Shown one piece after another: positions 1 to 5,804 of a DNA stretch of 10,597 nt. Every line of letters starts with the position of its first letter. The stretch's first letter is position 1. Source of the stretch: Gammaproteobacteria bacterium (lineage in GTDB: Bacteria; Pseudomonadota; Gammaproteobacteria; BMS3Bbin11); NCBI GenBank assembly GCA_030597275.1, contig JAUVSB010000031.1, forward strand, positions 1-10,597, given 5' to 3'. Position numbers and translations under genes: made by a program. Under the pieces are notes generated by a model. That model did no database searches and was not told the origin of the DNA. It saw nothing but the letters and a program-made list of their open reading frames with translations.

Positions 1-194
1 ATCCAGGCAACAAGTACACCGATTCCAGTAACAGTAATCAGCGCACCGTAAAAAATCAGGCAGGCAGCAAACAGACGAACCCAGAACAGGCTTTGATATA
101 GAGGAAAAATTAAGCCGCTAATTTGCAGTGGTTCAATTTGGCTTGTGTCGTTTTGATTTCCCTCTTCTGGCGGTGTGTCGTTATGCAATGTCAT
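1..194 (-). CDS. N-terminal part of a DUF5362-like small membrane protein (truncated by window edge)
   Basis: An open frame on the minus strand starts with ATG at 194-192 and runs off the left edge with 64 complete codons. The first 27 or so residues are polar and acidic (starting MTLHNDTPPEEG) and should be cytoplasmic. They are followed by an IFPLYQ segment and a hydrophobic stretch at about residues 36-64 containing FYGALITVTGIG, which looks like the first membrane helix. The PLYQ...YGAL...TGIG pattern resembles the DUF5362 family of small membrane proteins, whose function is unknown. That family match is from memory and covers only the N-terminus. No good Shine-Dalgarno precedes the ATG, so the start is tentative. 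It is divergent from the 294-671 gene, with 99 nt between the two starts, so they may share a control region. Confidence 0.6.
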   Translation of the reverse strand, partial: MTLHNDTPPEEGNQNDTSQIEPLQISGLIFPLYQSLFWVRLFAACLIFYGALITVTGIGVLVAW

Positions 195-232
195 GTAATT
201 TTGGCTTTATGCAGTTTAAATAAACTCAGGGC

Positions 233-261
233 TTGCACCCTTTGCTGTAAGAGATCACAAT
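233..261 (+). promoter_or_regulatory. Weak candidate sigma70 promoter for the DUF6394-like gene and channel
   Basis: A TTGCAC box at 233-238 and a CACAAT box at 256-261 are separated by exactly 17 nt. They lie 33 nt upstream of the 294 start. Both boxes match the consensus only partly (3/6 and 4/6), so this is the best candidate in a 99-nt divergent gap rather than a confident call. Confidence 0.25.
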
Positions 262-293
262 ATTTCCTGAATTTAAAAAGAACAGGATAAAAA

Positions 294-671
294 ATGAATC
301 TGGAAAAAGTCGTTTTTGCTTTCTTTATTGTACTCGCCCTGACAATGAATTTTGGATTTTTTATTGGCGATATGAATGATCCATTACATCATAATGTATA
401 TGAATTGTACGTTGCAATTGTAGTAAACCTGGTAGCAACTGTCCTTAAATTTGGTGACCGTACACACATTGGTGCTGTTTTACTTGCTACATCGCTGGTT
501 GCAGACCTGCATTTAATAGCAGCAGCGGTGGCCTGGGGCATTGGTTTATACGTACTTGATATGGGAAATGATGTACTTGGGATCGTTGTTTCACTTTCTG
601 CCGGCGCCTTACTTGCCAACATAACATCAGTAGTTCTGCTGGTCGTGGAAACCATGTCCTTAAGAAAGTAA
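294..671 (+). CDS. Small four-helix inner-membrane protein, DUF6394-like, function unknown
   Basis: The product is 125 residues and almost entirely hydrophobic. Probable membrane helices lie at about residues 6-25, 37-51, 62-88 and 94-118. Distinctive conserved-looking polar features are NFGFFIGD (19-26), HHNVYEL (32-38), KFGDRT (52-57), the buried acidic residue D71 in LVADLH, and a short basic end (LRK). The overall sequence resembles the DUF6394 family, which has no assigned function; this match is recalled, not searched. An AGGA about 8 nt before the ATG supports the start. The gene ends 34 nt before the potassium channel at 706 on the same strand, so the two are probably co-transcribed. 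It could be a channel accessory subunit, but nothing in the sequence proves that. There is no signal peptide apart from the first helix and no catalytic motif. Confidence 0.75.
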   Translation: MNLEKVVFAFFIVLALTMNFGFFIGDMNDPLHHNVYELYVAIVVNLVATVLKFGDRTHIGAVLLATSLVADLHLIAAAVAWGIGLYVLDMGNDVLGIVVSLSAGALLANITSVVLLVVETMSLRK

Positions 672-705
672 GAGCTCACACTGAGCCTGACGTGAAAAAT
701 CCTCT

Positions 706-2439
706 ATGACCAAAGTTACATCATTAGTCCTGCGTCGAATGCGGGTGCCTTTGCTGGTACTGATAACGACGTACTCCATCTCCATACTTGGTTTTGTATT
801 AATCCCCGGCATCGACGAAGGTGGCCAGCGCTGGCACATGAACTTTTTCGATGCAGTTTATTTTGTCAGCTATATGGCAACGACTATTGGTTTTGGTGAA
901 TTACCCCATCCGTTCACCGTCGCCCAACGGATGTGGGCAACCGTCACCATTTACCTTTCTGTCGTTGGCTGGGTCTATGCCATTGGTTCAATTCTTTCAC
1001 TGGTACAGAACAGCCTACTACAACGAGCAATTGAAGAAGGGCGTTTCACTAGAAGCGTCAGCAAGCTGGGTGAAAAGTTTTACATCATCTGCGGTTATGG
1101 AGAGACCTCTCATTTACTCGTATATTCACTCAATAACAGAGGGTTTCGCACAGTAGTTATTGATAATGACAGTGACAGAATTGATGAGCTGTCAATGTCG
1201 GACATACCGCAATCTGTTCCTTCTCTGGTAGCCGATGCGTCTAACAGTAAAATACTTATTGAAGCAGGCTTGTTTCACGATAAGTGCGCGGGTGTTGTTG
1301 CTCTGACGGATTCAGACCATGTGAATCTGAAAATAGCGATCACCTGCCGCCTGTTGAAAAAAACAGTGAGTGTTATTTGTCGAGCTGAAGCACTTGATAC
1401 CGAAGCCAACATGCGTTCTTTCAGGACCGATTATATTGTTAATCCATTTGAAAGCTTTGCCTCACGCCTTGCGATGGCGCTGCATTCACCGAGCAGTTAT
1501 CTGATCAATCAGTGGTTAACCGGTGTCCCGGGAACGCGCTTGCTAGAACCGGTGGTTCCTCCACGTGGGTTGTGGCTGCTCTGTGGATATGGGCGTTTTG
1601 GTAAGGCAGTTCACCGGTTTCTTACCTATGAAGGTGTCAAAACTCGAATTATAGAGTCAGACCACGAACTCACCAATCCACCAGAAGGAAGCATAAAAGG
1701 GCGTGGTACAGAAGCGGTTACTCTAAGAAATGCAGGCATTGCCGATGCGGTAGGAATTGTTGCTGGAACGGATAATGACACCAATAATTTGTCAATTATC
1801 TATACGGCCAAGGAGCAAAATGCAAACCTGTTCACAGTTGCCCGGCAAAACCATGGCGGTAATGAAAAGCTGTTCCACAATGCATCGCTGGATATAGTCA
1901 TGGAACGCAGTGATATTATTGCCCACGAAATTCTTTCGGTAATTCTAGCCCCATTACTGGCAACTTTTCTAAAACAGGCAAAAACACACGGTAACCAGTG
2001 GGCCTGTGAACTGGTCAGCCGGCTGATTGCCATCGTTGGTGAAACAACGCCAGATACCTGGGGAGTAGAAGTCAATAAAGAGGATGCCCCTGCTGTGTTT
2101 AGTGCGCTGTCGCAAGGGCAAAGAATTTTGGTTGGTGATTTAATAAAAAATCATCTTGATCGTGGAGAAAAATTACATGTGACGGTGTTAATGATCTCAC
2201 GGCAGGACAAGGAGTCTGCGAGCGGCTTCAAGTTGATAACATTGCCCGATGACGACTTTCAGCTTCAGGCCGGGGATCAGATATTATTCTGTGCCCGTGA
2301 AGGGGAAAGAAACGAGATTTCATGGGTACTCAACAACCGCAATGCCCTGCATTATGTACAAACAGGCGAGCAGGTATCGGAAGGCTGGATATGGCGTATT
2401 TTGTCAGGGCGACAACGGGCCGCTGTTGAGGATTCTTGA
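706..2439 (+). CDS. Two-TM potassium channel with tandem RCK (TrkA-N) domains
   Basis: The 577-residue product has the plan of a prokaryotic ligand-gated K+ channel. TM1 is at about 14-33 and the pore helix and filter at about 47-65, with filter TTIGFGE at 59-65. TM2 is at about 77-100. Two cytoplasmic nucleotide-binding RCK domains follow. The first begins at the IICGYGETS strand-loop (127-135) with an acidic VVIDND end. The second begins at LLCGYGRFG (291-299) and ends in IIESD. A C-terminal RCK-C/TrkA-C-like segment contains LQAGDQILFCARE. Carrying two RCK domains on one chain means a tetramer would form the eight-RCK gating ring by itself, as in MthK-class and GsuK-type channels. The filter is TIGFGE rather than the textbook TVGYGD, still compatible with K+ selectivity. 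The first RCK lacks the third glycine of GxGxxG (S135), while the second is canonical. Its upstream neighbour is a small membrane protein 34 nt away. The ribosome-binding site is weak. The activating ligand cannot be inferred. Confidence 0.9.
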   Translation: MTKVTSLVLRRMRVPLLVLITTYSISILGFVLIPGIDEGGQRWHMNFFDAVYFVSYMATTIGFGELPHPFTVAQRMWATVTIYLSVVGWVYAIGSILSLVQNSLLQRAIEEGRFTRSVSKLGEKFYIICGYGETSHLLVYSLNNRGFRTVVIDNDSDRIDELSMSDIPQSVPSLVADASNSKILIEAGLFHDKCAGVVALTDSDHVNLKIAITCRLLKKTVSVICRAEALDTEANMRSFRTDYIVNPFESFASRLAMALHSPSSYLINQWLTGVPGTRLLEPVVPPRGLWLLCGYGRFGKAVHRFLTYEGVKTRIIESDHELTNPPEGSIKGRGTEAVTLRNAGIADAVGIVAGTDNDTNNLSIIYTAKEQNANLFTVARQNHGGNEKLFHNASLDIVMERSDIIAHEILSVILAPLLATFLKQAKTHGNQWACELVSRLIAIVGETTPDTWGVEVNKEDAPAVFSALSQGQRILVGDLIKNHLDRGEKLHVTVLMISRQDKESASGFKLITLPDDDFQLQAGDQILFCAREGERNEISWVLNNRNALHYVQTGEQVSEGWIWRILSGRQRAAVEDS

Positions 2440-2505
2440 TTGTGCTGGCGCACGGCGGATTTTCTTTTTAATCTTCGATTAGGTTTTTACAAAGTTTTTC
2501 GCACT

Positions 2506-3375
2506 TCATCTAAAATACTGGTCTAGCTCTGCTTTATCCAAAATAAAAAGTCCTGAATCTTCCACACCCGTCTCCAGCCAGTTAAAAGCTACCTTCGGGT
2601 AAGCCTGCTCCAGCGTAGACCAGCTTTCTCCAACCTCTACAACAATATGGCCTTCAGGGGCCAGAAGTCCGGAGGCGCCTTTAAGAATTTTGTGTACCAG
2701 GTCAAGACCATCAGCCCCGCCGTCAAAGGCGGCAGCGGGCTCATGCTGGTATTCGGCAGGGAAGTGGATGATTTCACCAGCGGGAACGTAGGGCGGGTTG
2801 CTCAGGATCAGGTCGTAAACCCCTGACAGGTTCTGATAGAGATCAGATTCAATCAGCTGAATACGGTCTTCCATTTCGTATTCCTTGATATTCATTTCGG
2901 CCAGAGCCAGGGCCTTAGGGTCAATATCTGTGGCATCAACACGCGCATCCGGAAAAGCCATGGCTGCCGCTACGGCAATGCAGCCACTGCCGGTACATAG
3001 ATCAAGAATGCGTTTAACGGAACCCGGCTTGATCCAGGGGCGGCCATTATCAAGTAGAAACCCGCCAATGTGCGAACGGGGAACGATGACACCTTCAGAC
3101 GCATGAAAGGGCAGGCCAGCAAACCAGGCAGTTCCAGTCAGATAGGCTGCAGGTTTACGGGATTGAATTCTATGTTTTATCAGCCTGTTGATGGCAGTTT
3201 GCTGTGATGGATTAACTTCCAGGTTCAGGTTAGCTTCCTCATCAACGGGAATACCCAAGGAATGGAGAATCAACCATGCCGCCTCATCCCAGGCATTATC
3301 GGTTCCATGACCGAAAAAAACACCGGCATCGTCCAGCTGCCTGGCTGCATTTTCAATACAGGTTGAAAGCTTCAT
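2506..3375 (-). CDS. prmB: Ribosomal protein L3 N5-glutamine methyltransferase PrmB
   Basis: PrmB transfers a methyl group from S-adenosylmethionine to a glutamine side chain of ribosomal protein L3 (uL3) in the cytoplasm, helping 50S assembly. The 289-residue sequence has the full class I MTase layout. A helical N-terminal domain is followed by the AYLTGTAWFAGLPF block (77-90) and VIVPRS (96-101). SAM motif I is DLCTGSGCIA (125-134), the acidic motif TDID is at 149-152, and the catalytic NPPY is at 193-196. The EYQHEP...GGADGLDL segment (208-226) completes the pattern. The AWF..LPF and EYxHEP signatures favour PrmB over PrmC (HemK), which methylates release factors. No Shine-Dalgarno is visible before the ATG, and the rpmE terminator ends only about 25 nt upstream, so how it is transcribed and translated is not obvious. 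It converges with the channel gene, leaving 66 nt between the two stops. Confidence 0.93.
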   Translation of the reverse strand: MKLSTCIENAARQLDDAGVFFGHGTDNAWDEAAWLILHSLGIPVDEEANLNLEVNPSQQTAINRLIKHRIQSRKPAAYLTGTAWFAGLPFHASEGVIVPRSHIGGFLLDNGRPWIKPGSVKRILDLCTGSGCIAVAAAMAFPDARVDATDIDPKALALAEMNIKEYEMEDRIQLIESDLYQNLSGVYDLILSNPPYVPAGEIIHFPAEYQHEPAAAFDGGADGLDLVHKILKGASGLLAPEGHIVVEVGESWSTLEQAYPKVAFNWLETGVEDSGLFILDKAELDQYFR

Positions 3376-3399
3376 GGTGGAAGCGGGTTGTTATTGCAG

Positions 3400-3428
3400 A
3401 ATTAAAAAGGGCACCTGCCGGCGCCCTT
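3400..3428 (-). terminator. Intrinsic terminator of rpmE
   Basis: Read on the minus strand, AAGGGCGCC pairs with GGTGCCCTT (nine pairs, one G-U) around a GGCA loop at 3428-3407, followed at once by UUUUAAU. This is a textbook Rho-independent terminator, 24 nt past the rpmE stop codon. It also lies in the short leader of prmB, which starts at 3375. Confidence 0.88.
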
Positions 3429-3451
3429 CATATCGAGAAATAAAGACACGA

Positions 3452-3661
3452 TTATTTTTTACCGCGACTATATTTATCCTTAAATTTGCTTACACGGCCA
3501 GCGGTATCAAGCATTTTCTGTTTGCCGGTATAAAATGGGTGGCACTGAGAGCAAACTTCAACATTGAGATCATGACCCATCGTGGAGCGGGTTTCAAAAG
3601 TATTGCCACAGGTGCAGGTTACTTTCACCGTGCTGTATTCGGGATGTGTGTTTGCCTTCAT
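3452..3661 (-). CDS. rpmE: 50S ribosomal protein L31 (bL31), zinc-binding form
   Basis: This 69-residue protein is bacterial L31, which sits at the bridge between the large and small ribosomal subunits. It has the features of the zinc-containing (C+) paralogue: cysteines C16 and C18 in CTCGN and C37 and C40 in [13 protein letters not shown], able to bind one Zn2+. The ending is basic ([11 protein letters not shown]). The length and the family motifs HPEY (6-9) and HPFYTGKQ (41-48) are typical of the family. The start is supported by a GGAG about 10 nt upstream. It follows rho on the same strand but has its own promoter at 3719-3746 and its own terminator, so it is probably a separate transcript. 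In E. coli, L31 represses translation of its own mRNA; the leader hairpin here makes similar control possible. Confidence 0.97.
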   Translation of the reverse strand: MKANTHPEYSTVKVTCTCGNTFETRSTMGHDLNVEVCSQCHPFYTGKQKMLDTAGRVSKFKDKYSRGKK

Positions 3662-3674
3662 TGTCTTGTCACTC

Positions 3675-3688
3675 CACCGGATTCGGTG
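3675..3688 (-). promoter_or_regulatory. rpmE 5'-leader hairpin abutting the ribosome-binding site
   Basis: On the minus strand CACCG-AATC-CGGTG forms a five-pair stem with a four-base loop. The last G of the 3' arm is the first base of the GGAG Shine-Dalgarno, so folding could limit ribosome access. Whether it is regulatory is inferred. Confidence 0.4.
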
Positions 3689-3718
3689 TTTTTGCCTGGT
3701 TGCTGGAAAAGGGCGCGA

Positions 3719-3746
3719 ATAATAGCAAATCCTGTCAAAAACTCAA
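3719..3746 (-). promoter_or_regulatory. Sigma70-type promoter of rpmE, extended -10 with GC-rich discriminator
   Basis: On the minus strand a TTGAGT -35 (3746-3741) and a TATTAT -10 (3724-3719) are separated by 16 nt. A TGC directly before the -10 makes an extended -10. The sequence just downstream is GC-rich (TCGCGCCC), a discriminator type often seen at promoters of ribosomal genes under stringent control. It lies between the rho stop and rpmE start, so rpmE need not depend on transcription through rho. The predicted transcript start is near 3712, giving a leader of about 50 nt. Confidence 0.65.
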
Positions 3747-3768
3747 GCCCGCAAAGCGTAATTCCAGA

Positions 3769-5061
3769 TTAGCCCTTCATCGACTGGAAGAACTCCGAAT
3801 TATTCTTGGTCGCTTTCATTTTATCAATCATAAACAACACAGCCTCTACATCGTCCATAGGGTGTAATAGATTTCGTAAAAGCCAGATTTTCTGCAGTTC
3901 TTCAGGGTCGGTCAACAGTTCTTCACGGCGCGTACCGGACTTGTTGATGATGATGGTTGGATAGATGCGCCGTTCGGCGATACGACGGTCAAGATGGATT
4001 TCCATATTACCGGTGCCTTTGAATTCTTCATAAATGACATCGTCCATTTTTGAGCCGGTCTCGATCAAGGCGGTGGCAAGGATTGTCAGGCTGCCGCCTT
4101 CTTCAATGTTGCGCGCAGCACCGAAGAAACGTTTTGGGCGCTGTAGTGCATTGGCATCGACACCACCCGTTAATACTTTGCCGGATGAGGGTGCTACCGT
4201 ATTATAGGCACGTGCCAGGCGTGTAATAGAATCCAGCAGAATCACCACATCACGTTTATGTTCAACCAGGCGCTTGGCTTTTTCGATGACCATTTCAGCT
4301 ACCTGCACATGGCGTGAAGCAGGTTCATCAAAGGTTGAGGCGATGACTTCACCACGTATGGTGCGTTGCATTTCAGTGACCTCTTCAGGCCGCTCATCAA
4401 TCAGCAGAACAATAAGTTCTACGTCGGGGGTGTTGGCAGTAATTGCGTGAGCGATCTGCTGCAGCATGACCGTTTTACCGCTTTTGGGTGATGAGACGAT
4501 CAGGCCGCGTTGCCCTTTGCCTATCGGTGCAATGAGGTCGATAATTCGGGAGGTAATGCCTTCAGTTGAGCCATTTTCACGTTCCAGAGGCATTCTTTGA
4601 TTTGGGTGCAGCGGGGTCAGATTTTCAAACAGAATTTTGTTTTTGGCCTCGTCTGGATGCTGGCCATTAATTGTTTCGACCTTGAGCAGGGCAAAATAGC
4701 GCTCGGAATCTTTCGGCGGCCTGATCTGTCCAGTAATGGTATCACCGGTGCGCAGGCTGAAGCGGCGAATCTGGCTGGGAGATACATAGATATCATCTGG
4801 ACCTGCTAGATAAGAGCTATCCGCTGAGCGCAGAAAACCAAAGCCATCCTGCAATATTTCAACGACTCCTTCACCGGCGATTTTGGTGCCACGCTTGGCT
4901 TCAGCCTTGAGAATTGCAAATATCTGATCCTGCTTACGCATCCTGGAGATATTGTTGATTTTTAGCTCATGCGCGTGCGCCACCAGGTCAGTTGGCGTCA
5001 TGCGCTTGATTTCAGATAAGTGAATTGATGGAGATGATTGATTTGATTGAGGTTGGTTCAT
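3769..5061 (-). CDS. rho: Transcription termination factor Rho
   Basis: Rho is the hexameric RNA-dependent ATPase and helicase that ends transcription at C-rich rut sites. This 430-residue copy has an N-terminal helical region, then the cold-shock-like primary RNA-binding domain with DGFGFLR at 72-78 and the highly conserved [20 protein letters not shown] block (82-101). The ATPase core has Walker A SSPKSGKT (190-197), [15 protein letters not shown] (219-233), Walker B VVILLD (272-277) and the secondary-site loop SSGKVLTGG (292-300). The ending matches the E. coli C-terminus closely. Compared with E. coli Rho it has about 13 extra N-terminal residues rich in Asn, Gln, Ser and Pro, and its Walker A reads SSPKSGKT against APPKAGKT. 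No strong Shine-Dalgarno precedes the ATG. It lies downstream of trxA, as in E. coli, behind a long leader suited to autoregulation. Confidence 0.98.
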   Translation of the reverse strand: MNQPQSNQSSPSIHLSEIKRMTPTDLVAHAHELKINNISRMRKQDQIFAILKAEAKRGTKIAGEGVVEILQDGFGFLRSADSSYLAGPDDIYVSPSQIRRFSLRTGDTITGQIRPPKDSERYFALLKVETINGQHPDEAKNKILFENLTPLHPNQRMPLERENGSTEGITSRIIDLIAPIGKGQRGLIVSSPKSGKTVMLQQIAHAITANTPDVELIVLLIDERPEEVTEMQRTIRGEVIASTFDEPASRHVQVAEMVIEKAKRLVEHKRDVVILLDSITRLARAYNTVAPSSGKVLTGGVDANALQRPKRFFGAARNIEEGGSLTILATALIETGSKMDDVIYEEFKGTGNMEIHLDRRIAERRIYPTIIINKSGTRREELLTDPEELQKIWLLRNLLHPMDDVEAVLFMIDKMKATKNNSEFFQSMKG

Positions 5062-5202
5062 AACGGTGAATAAAGATGATATGGACGTGTGTCCAGAGAT
5101 TGATTGAGTGAAAACCCGAGTGCTTTCGGCGGTATAGTTTTTGTTTTGGTACTTTTGTTACTGATTACTGCAATTGAGGGTGCTCGAGATGAGCGGGTAT
5201 TT

Positions 5203-5232
5203 ATACTAAGGATTATCCTTATGTTTTCGCAA
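5203..5232 (-). promoter_or_regulatory. Candidate rho promoter
   Basis: On the minus strand a TTGCGA box (5232-5227) and a TAGTAT box (5208-5203) are 18 nt apart. A better -10 (TATAAA, 5205-5200) overlaps but would need a 21-nt spacer. The spacer holds a perfect palindrome (5207-5221), listed separately. Confidence 0.35.
5207..5221. repeat. Perfect 15-nt inverted repeat in the rho promoter region
   Basis: TAAGGAT-T-ATCCTTA is a 7+1+7 palindrome with no mismatch. It sits between the proposed -35 and -10 of rho, a place where a dimeric repressor or activator could bind. The bound protein, if any, is unknown. Confidence 0.5.
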
Positions 5233-5303
5233 GGTTAGCACTCTGATAACCAGAGGTAAAGCATTTAATGTTCAATCTGTTCCATAGTTTTGTGGATTAC
5301 TGT

Positions 5304-5339
5304 TGAACCGCCAAAGGGCTAAGGCGCCCTGACGGTTCA
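5304..5339 (-). terminator. Hairpin just after trxA, terminator-like but without a U-tract
   Basis: On the minus strand TGAACCG pairs with CGGTTCA (seven pairs). Inside that, AGGGC pairs with GCCCT, with small internal loops. The hairpin begins 15 nt past the trxA stop codon. No run of T follows in either direction, so it is not a standard intrinsic terminator. It may act as an mRNA 3'-end stabiliser or leave a fraction of trxA transcripts to read into rho. Confidence 0.5.
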
Positions 5340-5354
5340 GTACAGGAAGCCACT

Positions 5355-5681
5355 TTAGCTATTAGCGTCAATGAAAGCAGTTAATTGCGATTTCGACATG
5401 GCGCCTACTTTTGTCGCTTCAACATTGCCGTCCTTGAATAACATCAAGGTAGGGATTCCGCGTATGCCATATTTTGGCGGTGTCGCTGGATTTTCGTCGA
5501 TATTTAGCTTGGCGACCTTTATTTTGTCAGCATATTCAACGCAGATTTCTTCCAGTAATGGGGTGATCATCTTGCAGGGTCCACACCATTCTGCCCAGTA
5601 ATCGACCAGAACGGGTTCAGATGAACGCAGGACTACTTCCTCGAAATCACCATCAGTTACCTGAATAATGGAATTGCTCAT
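5355..5681 (-). CDS. trxA: Thioredoxin 1
   Basis: Thioredoxin is the small cytoplasmic dithiol carrier that reduces disulfides in ribonucleotide reductase, PAPS reductase, methionine sulfoxide reductases and others, and is itself reduced by thioredoxin reductase. The 108-residue sequence is a single thioredoxin fold of normal length. It has active site WCGPC at 32-36 within [11 protein letters not shown], the buried Asp at D27 in LVDYWA, and the cis-proline loop GIRGIPT (72-78, P77). The C-terminal half ([12 protein letters not shown]) closely follows E. coli TrxA. The ATG is backed by a good GAGGAAA Shine-Dalgarno. It is divergent from rhlB and upstream of rho on the same strand, the classical gammaproteobacterial arrangement. 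Confidence 0.98.
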   Translation of the reverse strand: MSNSIIQVTDGDFEEVVLRSSEPVLVDYWAEWCGPCKMITPLLEEICVEYADKIKVAKLNIDENPATPPKYGIRGIPTLMLFKDGNVEATKVGAMSKSQLTAFIDANS

Positions 5682-5736
5682 TGCTTTCCTCGTGAGTTAA
5701 TTGTTGTGTTATTTAATTTCAGACTGGATGATTTCT

Positions 5737-5765
5737 ATTTCAGCCCAAACATCGCGCCATTGCAA
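5737..5765 (-). promoter_or_regulatory. Candidate trxA promoter
   Basis: On the minus strand TTGCAA (5765-5760) and TGAAAT (5742-5737) are spaced by 17 nt, each matching four of six consensus bases. They lie in the 123-nt gap between the divergent trxA and rhlB starts. TTGCAA is its own reverse complement. I saw no equally good promoter facing rhlB in this gap. Confidence 0.4.
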
Positions 5766-5804
5766 GTCCACCTTTAGGCTATTTCCTGATAACATTGCAA
5801 TAAT

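Larger units (their letters stand above)
5062..5303 (-). promoter_or_regulatory. rho upstream region and leader, probable Rho autoregulation zone
   Basis: No gene is credible in this stretch. Read on the minus strand, the part nearest rho (about 5190-5062) is C-rich and G-poor, with runs such as CACTCAATCAATC and ATTCACCG. That is the composition expected of a rut-like Rho loading site. Small hairpins occur at 5182-5194 (GCTC/GAGC), 5083-5094 (GGAC/GTCC) and 5116-5129, where CCGA/TCGG is followed by GTTTT. In E. coli rho is repressed by its own product in the leader; the same is inferred here from composition and position only. An E. coli-like rhoL leader peptide was not found. Confidence 0.45.

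Noticed and set aside
389..679. 96-codon minus-strand frame opposite the small membrane protein
   Set aside because: Ser/Thr/Ala-rich composition is what the complement of a hydrophobic helical gene gives; the plus-strand frame has the family-like sequence and ribosome-binding site.
2440..2505. Possible terminators between the convergent channel gene and prmB (GTGC-TGGC-GCAC at 2442-2453 and TAATC-TTC-GATTA near 2470-2482, both near T runs)
   Set aside because: Stems are only four or five pairs and either AT-rich or separated from the T run by several bases. Not strong enough to annotate as a terminator for either gene.
3725..3768. Possible rho terminator after its stop codon (CGC-TTT-GCG followed by GTTTTTG on the minus strand)
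   Set aside because: Only a three-pair stem and it overlaps the -35 region of the rpmE promoter. Not credible as a terminator.
3374..3772. 132-codon plus-strand frame overlapping rpmE
   Set aside because: It lies opposite the certain rpmE gene, its promoter and terminator. The translation shows no domain and reads as an antisense shadow.
5235..5264. Nine-codon minus-strand frame upstream of rho as a rhoL-like leader peptide
   Set aside because: It lies upstream of the candidate rho promoter, has no ribosome-binding site and is much shorter than the E. coli rho leader peptide.
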